DNA of 64,000 nt from UBA9676 sp963741615 (GTDB lineage: Bacteria > Actinomycetota > Actinomycetes > Streptosporangiales > Streptosporangiaceae). Positions 8,705-17,963 of the stretch are shown piece after piece. Position 1 is the first letter of the stretch. Every line of letters begins with the position of its first letter. The stretch is taken from assembly GCA_963741615.1 (NCBI GenBank), contig CAVUIU010000026.1:1-64000 (forward strand). Direction: 5' to 3'. A model generated the notes under the pieces. It ran no database searches and was not told the DNA's origin. It saw nothing but the letters and a program-made list of their open reading frames with translations. Position numbers and translations under genes: made by a program.

Positions 8705-9466
8705 ATGGCACAGGACGCACAGCGGGTCGCCATCGTGACCGGCGCCGCCCGGGGCATTGGTGCGGCCACGGCGCGCAGGCTCGCCGCCGACGGGCTGGCG
8801 GTGGCGGTGCTCGACCTGGACGCGGCCGCCTGCGCGGACACCGTGGACGCGATCAGCAAGGCGGGCGGCCGCGCGGTGGCCGTGGGTGCCGATGTCAGCA
8901 AGGCCGACCAGGTGGAGGCCGCGGTTGGCAAGGTGGCCGCCGACCTCGGCCCGCCCGCGGTCCTGGTCAACAACGCCGGGGTCATCCGCGACAACCTCCT
9001 GTTCAAGATGACCGAGGATGACTGGGACATGGTGCTCGGCGTGCACCTGCGCGGCGCGTTCCTGATGACCCGGGCATCCCAGAAGCACATGGTGGACCAG
9101 CGGTTCGGGCGGATCGTCAACCTGTCCTCCAGCTCCGCGCTGGGCAACCGCGGCCAGGTCAACTACTCGGCCGCCAAGGCCGGCATGCAGGGGCTCACCA
9201 AGACCCTGGCGATCGAACTGGGCCAGTTCGGGATCACGGCCAACGCGGTCGCGCCCGGGTTCATCGTCAGCGACATGACCGCCGCGACCGCGGCCAGGAT
9301 CGGCATGGGCTTCGAGGACTTCCAGGCGGCGGCCGCCGCCCAGATTCCCGTCCGCCGGGTCGGCCAGACCGATGACGTCGCGCATGTCATCTCGTTCCTG
9401 TGCAGCGAGGGGGCCGGGTTCGTGTCCGGCCAGGTGATCTACGTGGCCGGGGGCCCGCTGTGCTGA
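8705..9466 (+). CDS. SDR oxidoreductase, 3-oxoacyl reductase (FabG)-like
   Basis: Short-chain dehydrogenase of 253 aa. The Rossmann glycine motif is TGAARGIG, NNAG is present, and the catalytic Ser-Tyr-Lys appears as LSSSSALGNRGQVNYSAAKAG. It closely resembles FabG and beta-oxidation 3-hydroxyacyl dehydrogenases; NAD or NADP use cannot be fixed by eye. AAGGAGAAGGA before ATG 8705 is a strong ribosome site. The next gene starts within its last 7 bp. Within the acyl-CoA block it probably oxidises a 3-hydroxyacyl-CoA. Confidence 0.88.
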   Translation: MAQDAQRVAIVTGAARGIGAATARRLAADGLAVAVLDLDAAACADTVDAISKAGGRAVAVGADVSKADQVEAAVGKVAADLGPPAVLVNNAGVIRDNLLFKMTEDDWDMVLGVHLRGAFLMTRASQKHMVDQRFGRIVNLSSSSALGNRGQVNYSAAKAGMQGLTKTLAIELGQFGITANAVAPGFIVSDMTAATAARIGMGFEDFQAAAAAQIPVRRVGQTDDVAHVISFLCSEGAGFVSGQVIYVAGGPLC

Positions 9467-10695
9467 CCGGGACCGGCGCCGCAGGCCAGGCAGGCGGCGC
9501 GGGCCCGGCGGACGACGCGGACGCATTGCGCCAGCGGGCGCGCGACTTCCTGGCCGGCCACGACCCGGGCACGCTGCCCCGGCTCGACTTCCTGCGGGCC
9601 CGCTTCGACGCCGGGCTGGCCTGGGTGCACTACCCGCCCGGCCTCGGTGGCCTCGGCCTGCCGCGCTCGCTCCAGTCGGTGGTCAACGCCGAGCTCGCCG
9701 CCGCCGGCGCGCCGGACAACGACCCGATCAGGAACGGGATCGGCCTGGGCATGGCGGCGCCGACCATCCTCGCGTTCGGCACGGACGAGCAGAAGGCCCG
9801 CTGGCTGCGCCCGCTGTGGACCGGCGAGGAGATCTGGTGCCAGCTGTTCAGCGAGCCGGGCGCCGGGTCCGACCTGGCCGGCCTGGCCACCCGCGCGATC
9901 AGGGACGACGCGGGGCAGGACTGGCGGGTCAGCGGGCAGAAGGTGTGGACCTCGCTGGCGCACCGGGCCCGCTGGGGCCTGCTGGTCGCCCGCACCGACC
10001 CGGATGTGCCCAAGCACGCCGGGCTCACCTACTTCGCCTGTGACATGACCGATTCCGGCGTGGAGGTGCGGCCGCTGCGGCAGCTCACCGGCGAGGCCGA
10101 GTTCAACGAGGTGTTCCTGACCGACGCGATGGTCCGCGACGCAGACCGGATCGGGGAGATCGGGAATGGCTGGCGGGTTGCCCAGGGCACGCTGATGAAC
10201 GAGCGGATCGCCATCGGCGGCGGTGCGCTGCCCCGCGAGGGCGGCATGGCCGGCATCGTCGCGGCCGCCTGGCGGAACCACCCGGAGCTGCGCACGCCAG
10301 GGCTGCATGACCGGCTGATCAGGCTGTGGGCCGACGCCGAGATCGCCCGGCTCGCCACCGCGCGGCTGCGCCAGCAGCTCGCGGCGGGGCAGCCCGGGCC
10401 CGAGGGCTCGGCCGCGAAGGTCGTCTTCGCCCGGCTGAACCAGGAACTTACGGCGCTCGAACTCGAGCTGTCCGGCGCCAGCGGGCTCCGCTACGACGAC
10501 TGGACCCAGCGGCGGCCGGAGACGGTCAGCTTCCTCACCCGCGGTGCCGGCTACCGGTACCTGCGCGCCCGCGGGAACTCCATCGAGGGCGGCACCTCGG
10601 AGATCCTGCGGAACATCATCGCCGAGCGGGTGCTCGGCCTGCCCGCCGAGCCCCGCGCGGACACCCGCGTGCCCTGGAAGGACCTGCCCCGGTGA
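9460..10695 (+). CDS. Acyl-CoA dehydrogenase, catalytic-type subunit
   Basis: A ~411-aa acyl-CoA dehydrogenase. Core motifs are WCQLFSEPGAGSDLAGL and the C-terminal ARGNSIEGGTSEILRNIIAE, which keeps a Glu at the position of the catalytic base in the YEGT motif. GTG 9460 overlaps the SDR stop and matches family length; upstream in-frame starts would add unrelated residues. Its stop overlaps the next dehydrogenase by GTGA. Tight coupling to a paralogue without the Glu recalls the alpha2beta2 steroid-type FadE pairs of mycobacteria. Confidence 0.9.
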   Translation: MLTGTGAAGQAGGAGPADDADALRQRARDFLAGHDPGTLPRLDFLRARFDAGLAWVHYPPGLGGLGLPRSLQSVVNAELAAAGAPDNDPIRNGIGLGMAAPTILAFGTDEQKARWLRPLWTGEEIWCQLFSEPGAGSDLAGLATRAIRDDAGQDWRVSGQKVWTSLAHRARWGLLVARTDPDVPKHAGLTYFACDMTDSGVEVRPLRQLTGEAEFNEVFLTDAMVRDADRIGEIGNGWRVAQGTLMNERIAIGGGALPREGGMAGIVAAAWRNHPELRTPGLHDRLIRLWADAEIARLATARLRQQLAAGQPGPEGSAAKVVFARLNQELTALELELSGASGLRYDDWTQRRPETVSFLTRGAGYRYLRARGNSIEGGTSEILRNIIAERVLGLPAEPRADTRVPWKDLPR

Positions 10696-11903
10696 CCTCC
10701 ACTGACTCCGGCCGGGCCACCGCGCCAACCGCGCCCGCCGCATCCCCCGGGCACATCCCGGACCTGCGCTATCACGAGGCGGAAGACCACCTCCGGGCCG
10801 CGGTCCGTGACCTGCTCGACGACCGGTGCCCGTGGCCGTCGGTGCTGGCAAGGACCGAGACCACCGAGCCTAACGACGCTGCCCTCTGGCACACCCTGGC
10901 CGCCGATCTGGGCTGTGCCGGGCTGCTCATTCACGAGGGCCACGGCGGAGCCGGGGCCGGTTACCGGGAAGCGGCCGTCGTCGCCGAGGAAACCGGCCGG
11001 GCCGTTGCCCCCGTTCCGTATCTGGGGTCCGCCGTGGTGGCCACGACGGCGCTGCTGGGCAGCGGCGATGAGCTGCTGGCAGGGCTGGCGGGGGGCGGGC
11101 TGACCGCCGCGCTGGCGGTGGGGTTCGACCGGATGCCGCCCGCGACCGTGCCCGGCGCCTGGCTGGCCAGCGGGGTACGGGTGGACGCCACCAGGCCGGA
11201 TGATCCGCCCGGCCAGGCCAGGCTGACCGGCGCCGTGGCCGGCGTGGCGGACGCGCTGCTCGCCGACGTGCTGCTGGTTCCCGCCGACGGGGTCCCGTTC
11301 GGCCTGTACGCGGTCAACGCCGGCGCGCCCGGCGTCAGCAGGACGGCCGTGGTCTCGCTGGACGCCACCCGGCCGCTGTGCGATCTGGCCTTGGAGGCCG
11401 TGCCGGCCCGGCCGGTGGCCACCGGCGCCGCCGCCTCGCACGCGGTCGCGTCGGCCCTGGCCGCGGGGGCTGCCATGCTCGCATCCGAGCAGCTCGGTGT
11501 CGCACAGCGCTGCCTGGACATGACCGTCGCCTACGTGAAGGAGCGGCGGCAGTTCGCCCGCCCGGTCGGCTCCTTCCAGGCGCTCAAGCACCGGCTCGCC
11601 GACGTGTGGGTGCAGGTGACCCAGGCCCGGGCAGCCGCCAGGTACGCGGCCGCCTGCCTGGCCGACGGCGACCCCGACGTACCTGTCGCGATCGCCCTGG
11701 CCAAAGCCGCCTGCGGCGATGCCGCCGTGCACGCGGCGCAGGAGTGTGTGCAGATGCACGGCGGGATCGGGTTCACCTGGGAGCACCCCGCGCACCTGCT
11801 GCTCAAGCGGGCCAAGAGCGGGGCGATGGCGTTCGGCACCCCAGACCGCCACCGCGCCGCCCTGGCCACCCTCGTCGCCCTCCCCCCGCCCCCCGACCTC
11901 TGA
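10692..11903 (+). CDS. Acyl-CoA dehydrogenase, partner subunit lacking the usual catalytic Glu
   Basis: A ~403-aa acyl-CoA dehydrogenase fold protein. The N-terminal helical domain carries the block LGCAGLLIHEGHGGAGAGY. The C-terminal domain has RRQFARPVGSFQALKHRLAD and QMHGGIGFTWEHPAHLLLKRA. The C-terminal segment that normally holds the catalytic Glu is replaced by the HGGIGFTWEH form, as in the second subunit of heteromeric FadE enzymes. GTG 10692 overlaps the upstream stop (GTGA). It probably forms an obligate complex with the gene at 9460. Confidence 0.88.
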   Translation: MTSTDSGRATAPTAPAASPGHIPDLRYHEAEDHLRAAVRDLLDDRCPWPSVLARTETTEPNDAALWHTLAADLGCAGLLIHEGHGGAGAGYREAAVVAEETGRAVAPVPYLGSAVVATTALLGSGDELLAGLAGGGLTAALAVGFDRMPPATVPGAWLASGVRVDATRPDDPPGQARLTGAVAGVADALLADVLLVPADGVPFGLYAVNAGAPGVSRTAVVSLDATRPLCDLALEAVPARPVATGAAASHAVASALAAGAAMLASEQLGVAQRCLDMTVAYVKERRQFARPVGSFQALKHRLADVWVQVTQARAAARYAAACLADGDPDVPVAIALAKAACGDAAVHAAQECVQMHGGIGFTWEHPAHLLLKRAKSGAMAFGTPDRHRAALATLVALPPPPDL

Positions 11904-12018
11904 CCCCTGACCCCTGCCGCGCCGGCAGCGGCAGAATTCGGTGATCGTGGTGCATTGGGCGTGCTCTGGCCCGCCTGATCCACCACGATCATGAAAAACG
12001 AGAGCAGGAGGGAGCGGA

Positions 12019-12801
12019 GTGGGCATGGAGAGGGTTGCGGGTGGGGGGATTGTTGTCACTGGGGCGGGGCGTGGGATCGGAGCCGCGCTCGCCCGCAGGT
12101 TCGCCGCCGAGGGCGGCCGGGTGGTCGTCAACGACATCGACGCCGGTGCGGCGGCGGCGGTGGCCACTTCCTGCGGGGCCACGGCCGTGCCGGCCGACGC
12201 CGCCACCGAGCACGGGGTAGCCGCGCTGATCGGCGTGGCCCGGGAGGTGCTGGGGGAGATCGACCTCTTCTGCGCCAACGCCGGGGTGGCCCGGACGGGG
12301 GGCGAGCAGGCCACCGAGGCCGACTGGGACGCCTCGTGGCAGGTCAACGTGATGGCGCATGTCCGGGCCGCGCGGCTGCTGCTCCCGGCCTGGCTGGAAC
12401 GCGGCAATGGCCACCTGATCTGCACCGTTTCCGCGGCCGGGCTGCTCACGATGCTGGGCTCGGCGCCATACTCCGCCACCAAGCACGCGGCGCTTGGCTT
12501 CGCCGAGTGGCTGGCCGCGACCTATGCCCACCGGGGCATCACCGTCCAGGCGATCTGCCCGCAGGGGGTGCGGACCCCGATGATGGCCGGGACCGGGCCC
12601 GCGGGGGAACTGATCCTGGGCGATTCCGCGATCGCGCCGGAGGCGGTGGCCGACGCGGTGGTGGCGGGGATCGCCGACGGCCGGTTCCTCATCCTGCCGC
12701 ACCCGGAGGTGGCCCGGATGTACGCCGGCCGGGCCGCCGATCCGGACCGCTGGCTGGCAGGCATGAACAAGATCCAGCGCAAGATCGAGGCGGCTTCATG
12801 A
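12019..12801 (+). CDS. SDR family oxidoreductase
   Basis: A ~260-aa short-chain dehydrogenase with TGAGRGIGAAL for nucleotide binding, CANAGVA, and the catalytic S-Y-K set in VSAAGLLTMLGSAPYSATKHA. The C-terminus (HPEVARMYAGRAADPDRW) resembles SDRs found with acyl-CoA dehydrogenases. GTG 12019 and ATG 12025 both lie after AGGAGGGA; either start is possible. A 115-bp gap separates it from the dehydrogenase pair, so it may have its own promoter. The substrate is unknown. Confidence 0.86.
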   Translation: MGMERVAGGGIVVTGAGRGIGAALARRFAAEGGRVVVNDIDAGAAAAVATSCGATAVPADAATEHGVAALIGVAREVLGEIDLFCANAGVARTGGEQATEADWDASWQVNVMAHVRAARLLLPAWLERGNGHLICTVSAAGLLTMLGSAPYSATKHAALGFAEWLAATYAHRGITVQAICPQGVRTPMMAGTGPAGELILGDSAIAPEAVADAVVAGIADGRFLILPHPEVARMYAGRAADPDRWLAGMNKIQRKIEAAS

Positions 12802-12945
12802 GCGGTGGCGGGGCACCGGCCGGGCCCGCGCGCGGCCTTCCCGGGCCGCCCGCGGCGGACGCGGCCCGGGCACCGTGACGCATAACGGTCTGACCTGTGA
12901 CAAGAGGGGTCCCCGCACGGGCGCTACTCCTGGCATGCTGTCGGA

Positions 12946-13386
12946 ATGGACCGCGCAGGCACAGGGATGCTGCACCACATAGAACTATGGGTGCCCGACC
13001 TGACCAGAGCCGAGGCCAGCTGGGGATGGCTGCTCGAGGCGATGGGCTACCGCGTCTATCAGGAGTGGCCCGAGGGCAAGAGCTGGCGGTCGGGTGTGAC
13101 CTACATCGTCTTCGAGCAGTCACCTGACCGGATAGCCGGGCGGCATGACCGCTGGCGGCCGGGACTGAACCATCTCGCCTTCCACGTCGCATCCCGGGAA
13201 GACCTGGACGAAATCGTCTTGCACGCGCCCGATCACGGCTGGCGGCTGCTCTACCCGGACCGTCACCCGTTCGCCGGCGGGAACGACCACTACGCCGCCT
13301 ACCTGGAGAACCGGGACGGCTACGAGGCCGAGCTTGTCGCACCCATGCCTTCCTACGGCCAGGCGGCTGACACGCCCGAGCCGTGA
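12946..13386 (+). CDS. VOC (glyoxalase/bleomycin-resistance fold) protein
   Basis: A 146-aa vicinal oxygen chelate protein. MLHHIELWVPDL starts the first beta-alpha-beta-beta-beta unit, and LNHLAFHVASRED starts the second. The final AAYLENRDGYEAELVAP holds the usual metal-ligand Glu, so at least His-His-Glu ligands are present. The reaction is unknown; relatives include dioxygenases, isomerases and lyases. It ends 11 bp before the convergent beta-glucosidase gene. Confidence 0.82.
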   Translation: MDRAGTGMLHHIELWVPDLTRAEASWGWLLEAMGYRVYQEWPEGKSWRSGVTYIVFEQSPDRIAGRHDRWRPGLNHLAFHVASREDLDEIVLHAPDHGWRLLYPDRHPFAGGNDHYAAYLENRDGYEAELVAPMPSYGQAADTPEP

Positions 13387-13397
13387 CCACGGCTCCG

Positions 13398-16106
13398 TCA
13401 GCCGCCGAGCACGACGGCGGCTTCCAGCCGCAGGTCCCGCGATGACCTGCCCACCCCGATGGTGAAAGTGCCCCGTGGCCAGGTCCAGCCGCCCGCCGGC
13501 TGGTCCCAGACCGCGAGGACCCGGGCCGGCACGGTGAGCACCACCTCCGCCCGCTCGCCGGGCCCCGCGCTCAGCGCGGCGAAGGCACCGAGCACCCGCA
13601 CCGGCCGCCCGGCACCGGGCACTGGCCCGGCCACGTAGGCCTGGACGGTCTCGCGGCCGGGCCGTGACCCGGTGTTGCGCACCACCACCCGGACCTGGAC
13701 ATCCTCGCCGGGTGCCGGGCCGGGCCCGTCCACCGACGCGGACTCGTAGGCCCACTGGGTGTAGCCGAGCCCATGGCCGAACGCGAACATCGGCGTGATG
13801 CCCGCCGCGTCATAGCCGCGGTAGCCGACGAGCAGCCCTTCGGCGTAGTCGATGCGGCCGTCGCGGGGGACGGCGTGCAGGACGGGGCAGTCGGACTCGA
13901 GGGCGGGCAGGGTGACGGGCAGCCTGCCGCCCGGCTCCGCCCGGCCGAGCAGCACGTCGGCCAGGGCTTCGCCCATGGCCTGGCCGGGCAGCCAGGCGTA
14001 GATGATGGCGGCGACATCGCCCGCCCACGGCATGAGCACCGGCATCCCGGCGTTCACCACGACCACGGTGGCCTCGTTCACCGCGGCGACCCGGGCGACC
14101 AGCTCGTCCTGCCGCCCGGGCAGGGCAAGCGTCTCCCGGTCGAATCCCTCGCTCTCGGCGGCCTCCGCCGAGCCGACGACCACCACGGCGGCCGCGGAAC
14201 GGGCCGCCGCCCGCACCGCCTCCGCGATCATGGTGTCCTCGTCCTCGACGGCCGCGATCCCGAGCCGGACGGCCAGGGGGGCATTGACGCCGTCGGCGGG
14301 CCGGAAGTCGAGCCGGACCTCCGCCTGCTGGCCGGCCCGGAGGCCGACCGTGGCCCTGACCTCACCGGGCCGGGTCATGGTCTGCACCGGGTCCACCGGA
14401 ACCGGAGTCACCTCGTCCGCGACCACGGCGCCGTCCACGGCCAGGGTGAGGCGGCCGACACCGGCCGCCCCGATCAGGTGCGGCCCGGTGGTGCCGGCCC
14501 GGAACCGGGTGACCAGCACGATGGCGCCGTCCTTGCCCCATCCCACACCGGGCGGGACGCCCTCGTCCCACCACGTCAGCTGGGTGGAGGTGCGGTGCTC
14601 CTGGCCGAGCAGGGTCCCGTCGCCGGCGCGGAACTCCAGCCGCAGCCCCGGCTCGCCGGTCCGCGGGTCACGGATCGAGCCGGCCGCCGGCTCGGGCACG
14701 GTCGTCCAGGTGCGGCATCCCGGTGCCACGGTGACGGTGGCGCGGCCGGCCACGGCGGCCGGGAGCGCGAGCGCCGGGGTGGAGACCGTGACCGGCGCCA
14801 CCACCGCGCTGCCCCCGCCCTGGATCACCGGGTAGACGGCGTTCGGGCCGATCAGCGCGATGCTGTCGATGGCGGCTGGAGTGCCTGGCGTGCCTGGGGT
14901 GCCGACGTCGAAGGGGAGCACGGGTCCCTCGTTGCGGAGCAGCACGAAGGAGGCCGCGGCCACCCTGCGCACCAGGTCCGCGTCCACGAGCACGGGCCGG
15001 CCCGGAAATCTGCCGTCCACGGCCGGCCCGCCGTCCACGGCCGGCCCGCCGTCCATTGCTGGGCCGCCGTCCATTGCTGGGCCGCCGTCCATTGCTGGGC
15101 CGTCCAAAGCTGGGCCGCCGTCCGGGGCCGGCGGCAGCGCCGGGGCCGGCCCACGCTTTCCGTCCGGGGCGGCCAGGGCGCCGACTCGGCGGGCCAGGTG
15201 CAGGATCCGGAGGAGCTTGTCGTCAACGGCGCTTTCGGGGACGATCCCGTCCAGGACCGCCTGGGCCAGGTCCGCCCCCCACGGCCCGTTCGGGCCCGGC
15301 ATCGCCAGGTCGATCCCGGCCACGGCCGTCGGCACCGTGGTCCTGGTGGCGTTCCAGTCGGAGACGACCACGCCGCCGAACTCCCATTCGCCCTTGAGGA
15401 CCTTCCGCAGCAGCCACGGGTGCTCGGTGGCCGGGGTGCCGTTGACCCGGTTGTAGGCGGCCATGACCAGCGCGGTGCCCGCCTCGCGCACGCAGGCCTC
15501 GAACGGGGCCAGGTACAGCTCCCGGAGCACGGTCTCGGTGACGATGGCGTCGTAGTTCCAGCGCTCGGTCTCGGTGTCGTTGCCGACGAAGTGCTTGGCC
15601 ACCGCCGCCACCCCGGCCGACTGCAGGCCGGTGATGTATGCGACGGCTATCCGGGCGGTCAGCACCGGGTCCTCGGAGAAGAACTCGAAGCCGCGGCCGG
15701 CCAGCGGGGACCGCATCAGGTTGATGGTGGGTGCCAGCAGCACGTCGATGCCCTTGCCGCGGGCCTCCTCGCCCAGGGCGGCGGCGAGCTCGGCGATCAG
15801 GGCGGGGTCCCAGGTCGCGCCGCACGCGGATGGGCACGGCAGGCTGGTCGAGGGACGGCGCTCATCCTTGGTGACGCCCCGGGCGCCCGACGGGCCGTCC
15901 GACATGATCATCGGCCGGAGACCGAGCGCGGGAAAGCCGTGGGTGCGCCAGTTGGCGGCGCCGGTCAGCAGGCGCACCTTGTCGGGCACCGAGAGCGCGG
16001 CGACGAGGTCTCGCTCGGTCGGCGCCCGCGTGCCCGGCGCGGGCGGTGCGGGCGGTGCGCCGCTGGCTGTGCCGGTGGGGTGGGAAATATGGACAGGGCC
16101 GGTCAT
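13398..16106 (-). CDS. GH3 family beta-glucosidase with PA14-like insert
   Basis: Hydrolyses beta-linked glucosides or related oligosaccharides. The N-terminal GH3 barrel has KHFVGNDTET and the nucleophile Asp250 in VVVSDWNATR. The C-terminal sandwich domain carries SEGFDRETLALPG with the likely acid/base Glu. A PA14-like module sits between them (about residues 440-580), and a fibronectin III-like domain ends the protein (QAYVAGPVPG region). No signal peptide is visible, so it is probably cytosolic and acts on imported sugar. Length (902 aa) suits GH3 with PA14. A hexapeptide repeat lies at the barrel/sandwich linker. Last gene of the lacI-dpp operon, after a strong hairpin. Confidence 0.93.
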   Translation of the reverse strand: MTGPVHISHPTGTASGAPPAPPAPGTRAPTERDLVAALSVPDKVRLLTGAANWRTHGFPALGLRPMIMSDGPSGARGVTKDERRPSTSLPCPSACGATWDPALIAELAAALGEEARGKGIDVLLAPTINLMRSPLAGRGFEFFSEDPVLTARIAVAYITGLQSAGVAAVAKHFVGNDTETERWNYDAIVTETVLRELYLAPFEACVREAGTALVMAAYNRVNGTPATEHPWLLRKVLKGEWEFGGVVVSDWNATRTTVPTAVAGIDLAMPGPNGPWGADLAQAVLDGIVPESAVDDKLLRILHLARRVGALAAPDGKRGPAPALPPAPDGGPALDGPAMDGGPAMDGGPAMDGGPAVDGGPAVDGRFPGRPVLVDADLVRRVAAASFVLLRNEGPVLPFDVGTPGTPGTPAAIDSIALIGPNAVYPVIQGGGSAVVAPVTVSTPALALPAAVAGRATVTVAPGCRTWTTVPEPAAGSIRDPRTGEPGLRLEFRAGDGTLLGQEHRTSTQLTWWDEGVPPGVGWGKDGAIVLVTRFRAGTTGPHLIGAAGVGRLTLAVDGAVVADEVTPVPVDPVQTMTRPGEVRATVGLRAGQQAEVRLDFRPADGVNAPLAVRLGIAAVEDEDTMIAEAVRAAARSAAAVVVVGSAEAAESEGFDRETLALPGRQDELVARVAAVNEATVVVVNAGMPVLMPWAGDVAAIIYAWLPGQAMGEALADVLLGRAEPGGRLPVTLPALESDCPVLHAVPRDGRIDYAEGLLVGYRGYDAAGITPMFAFGHGLGYTQWAYESASVDGPGPAPGEDVQVRVVVRNTGSRPGRETVQAYVAGPVPGAGRPVRVLGAFAALSAGPGERAEVVLTVPARVLAVWDQPAGGWTWPRGTFTIGVGRSSRDLRLEAAVVLGG
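15013..15122 (-). repeat. 18-bp tandem coding repeats in the GH3 linker
   Basis: Five to six in-frame 18-bp units encode DGGPAM/V hexapeptides on the minus strand. They sit between the GH3 barrel and the sandwich domain, where a flexible spacer would be tolerated. Several units are nearly identical at the DNA level. Confidence 0.85.
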
Positions 16107-16133
16107 GGCCGGCCGTGCCGGGTCGTCTGGGCA

Positions 16134-16163
16134 CCTGCCCGGCCGGTTGCCCGGCCGGGCAGG
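16134..16163 (-). promoter_or_regulatory. Perfect 13-bp hairpin between binding-protein and GH3 genes
   Basis: Bases 16134-16146 pair perfectly with 16151-16163 around a four-base loop (TTGC on the plus strand). On the transcribed minus strand the hairpin follows the binding-protein stop (16226) by 63 bases and precedes the GH3 start (16106). No U-tract follows. It may stabilise the upstream message or lower read-through into the glucosidase gene. Confidence 0.7.
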
Positions 16164-16225
16164 ATCAGCCCCGCGTACGTAGTTCTCATGTGCGGAGTTG
16201 TCGTCCTTTCAGCGGTCGGCCGCGG

Positions 16226-17923
16226 CTACGCGGCCGGCTTGAGGTGCAGGACGACTTGCTCCAGGTACGGGCTGTTCGGCACCGGCGTCATGTAAGCGTT
16301 GCTGCTCGTCGGCCAGCCGGTGTAGTTCCGGGTTGAGATCTCGCTCCACGCAGCTCCGTACAGCAGCGGCGTCATCGGCGCCTGGCTCGACATGATCTTC
16401 TGGAGACTGGTGATCGCTGCCTTCTGGGCAGCGGGATCGTCGGTGCCGGCGAACTGGGCCAGCGCGGCCTGGGCGGCCGGGTTGTTGAAGCGGCCGTTGT
16501 CACCTGCCGCCGGCTTGCCGAGCGGCGCGGAGAACGTGTGGTCGATCCAGTTCTCGTAGTAGTAGAACGGGTTCGGGCCCTGGTTGCTCCAGTGGATCGT
16601 GGCGTCGAACGTCCCGTTGTTGAAGTCGGCCTGCCAGGCCGTCGGGGACCCGTTGCCGTCGACCTTCACGTTGAAGCCGAGCTTGTTGAGCTGGCTCGCG
16701 ATGAGCTGGTCGTCGGTGTAGTAGTCGGTGTAGGCGATGGGGTCCGTGATCGAGAAGGTGATCTCCTTGCCGTTCTTGGTCCACTTGCCCCCGACCTTGC
16801 TGTAGCCGTCATGGGTCAAGATGGCGGCCACCTTGGATGCGGAGCCGGTGGGTGGCAGGTCGCCCTGCACCGAGGAATCGAGGTAGCTGCTGTCGATGGG
16901 CAGGAGCAGGCCGCCCGACGATGTCGCCGGGGCTTCGTATCCGGATTCGCCCTGGGTGGCCAGCTGCTGCCGGTTGATGCCATAGCCGACGGCCTGCCGC
17001 ACCGCGGGATCGTTCAGCGGCGCCTTGGTGACGTTGAACCAGAGCGTGACCACGTTGTTGGCGGCGAAGTAGGGCGAGTTGCCGAGCCAGGTCGTGTTGT
17101 CGGTGCTCTTGCTCAGGTAGTTCGAGCTGAGTCCGGGCCCCAGGTTGCTGCCGGCCCAGTCGATGCTGCCGCTGGCGATCGGCGGCACCAGGTTGGCGTT
17201 GCTGCTGTAGAACGGGAAGTCCACGGCCGAGACCTTGACCGCGGGTTTGTTCCAGTAGCTCGGGTTCTGCTTGAGCAGGAAGCCGTGCGAGGAGTACGTC
17301 TGGAGCACGTACGGCCCGGTGCCGACCGGGTTGGCGTCGGTGTAGGTCACCGGGTTGCTGACCGAGCCCCAGACGTGCTGCGGCACGATGTAGACCTGCC
17401 CGATGAGGAACAGGCTGGCGAACTGAGGTGAGGCGAAGTTCAGCGTGACCGAGGTCGCGCTGGTCGCGGTGGCGCTGGTCACGAGCGGTGCGCTGGCGGT
17501 GTAGAGCGTGGGGTTGCTCTTGATGAGGTTGTAGGTGAACGCGACGTCGCTCGCGGTGAACGGCTTGCCGTCGCTCCACTTGACGCCCGAGCGGATCGGG
17601 ACGGTCAGTGTCTTGCCGCCGTTGGACCAGGTCGGCGGGCCCGAAGCCAGCATGGGGACCGGCTGCTGCGTGGGATTCATGACGTTGAAGATGTAGAGCG
17701 GCTCGTAGATCAGCCCGGTTGCCTGGGCCGAGTACGCGGTGGCGCTCTGAACAAATGGGTTGAAATTCTGGCTCGGGGCCGTGACCGAGGTGCTCTCGAT
17801 GACCAGGGTCTTGCCGCTGGCGGCGTGGCCGGAACCGGACTGTGTGCCCGAACTCGAGCAGGCCGCGATTCCCAGGCCGAGGATGCCCGCAACCGCGAGG
17901 CTCTTCATGACTGCATGTTGCAT
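16226..17923 (-). CDS. Family 5 (DppA/OppA-type) solute-binding lipoprotein
   Basis: Extracellular binding component of the dpp-like importer. A lipoprotein signal peptide ends LGLGIAAC with the modified Cys near residue 22, followed by a Ser/Gly linker. The SBP_bac_5 domain shows WSNGGKTLTVPIRSGVKWSD and FTASDVAFTYNLIKSNP, and the C-terminal half also matches. Length (565 aa) is usual. The family mostly binds peptides, but several members next to GH3 or GH1 genes bind cello- or beta-gluco-oligosaccharides; that is the likely ligand here. Confidence 0.92.
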   Translation of the reverse strand: MQHAVMKSLAVAGILGLGIAACSSSGTQSGSGHAASGKTLVIESTSVTAPSQNFNPFVQSATAYSAQATGLIYEPLYIFNVMNPTQQPVPMLASGPPTWSNGGKTLTVPIRSGVKWSDGKPFTASDVAFTYNLIKSNPTLYTASAPLVTSATATSATSVTLNFASPQFASLFLIGQVYIVPQHVWGSVSNPVTYTDANPVGTGPYVLQTYSSHGFLLKQNPSYWNKPAVKVSAVDFPFYSSNANLVPPIASGSIDWAGSNLGPGLSSNYLSKSTDNTTWLGNSPYFAANNVVTLWFNVTKAPLNDPAVRQAVGYGINRQQLATQGESGYEAPATSSGGLLLPIDSSYLDSSVQGDLPPTGSASKVAAILTHDGYSKVGGKWTKNGKEITFSITDPIAYTDYYTDDQLIASQLNKLGFNVKVDGNGSPTAWQADFNNGTFDATIHWSNQGPNPFYYYENWIDHTFSAPLGKPAAGDNGRFNNPAAQAALAQFAGTDDPAAQKAAITSLQKIMSSQAPMTPLLYGAAWSEISTRNYTGWPTSSNAYMTPVPNSPYLEQVVLHLKPAA

Positions 17924-17944
17924 TGCCTAAACTCCATTGTGCCC

Positions 17945-17963
17945 GGCCGGCTCGTCGCCGGCC
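17945..17963 (-). other. Small GC hairpin in the dppF-to-binding-protein gap
   Basis: A perfect 7-bp stem (GGCCGGC/GCCGGCC) with a five-base loop lies about 22 bases before the binding-protein start codon. On the operon strand no U-tract follows, so it is more likely an RNA structure near the translation start than a terminator. Confidence 0.45.

Noticed and set aside
9400..9459. Longer N-terminus for the acyl-CoA dehydrogenase
   Set aside because: The upstream in-frame residues lie in the SDR coding end and are Arg/Gly-rich; GTG 9460 fits the family start.
13773..16295. 840-codon open frame on the plus strand opposite the GH3 gene
   Set aside because: It is the mirror of the GH3 coding strand: no domain, His/Asp/Gly-rich low-complexity product, and an artefact of GC-rich third positions.
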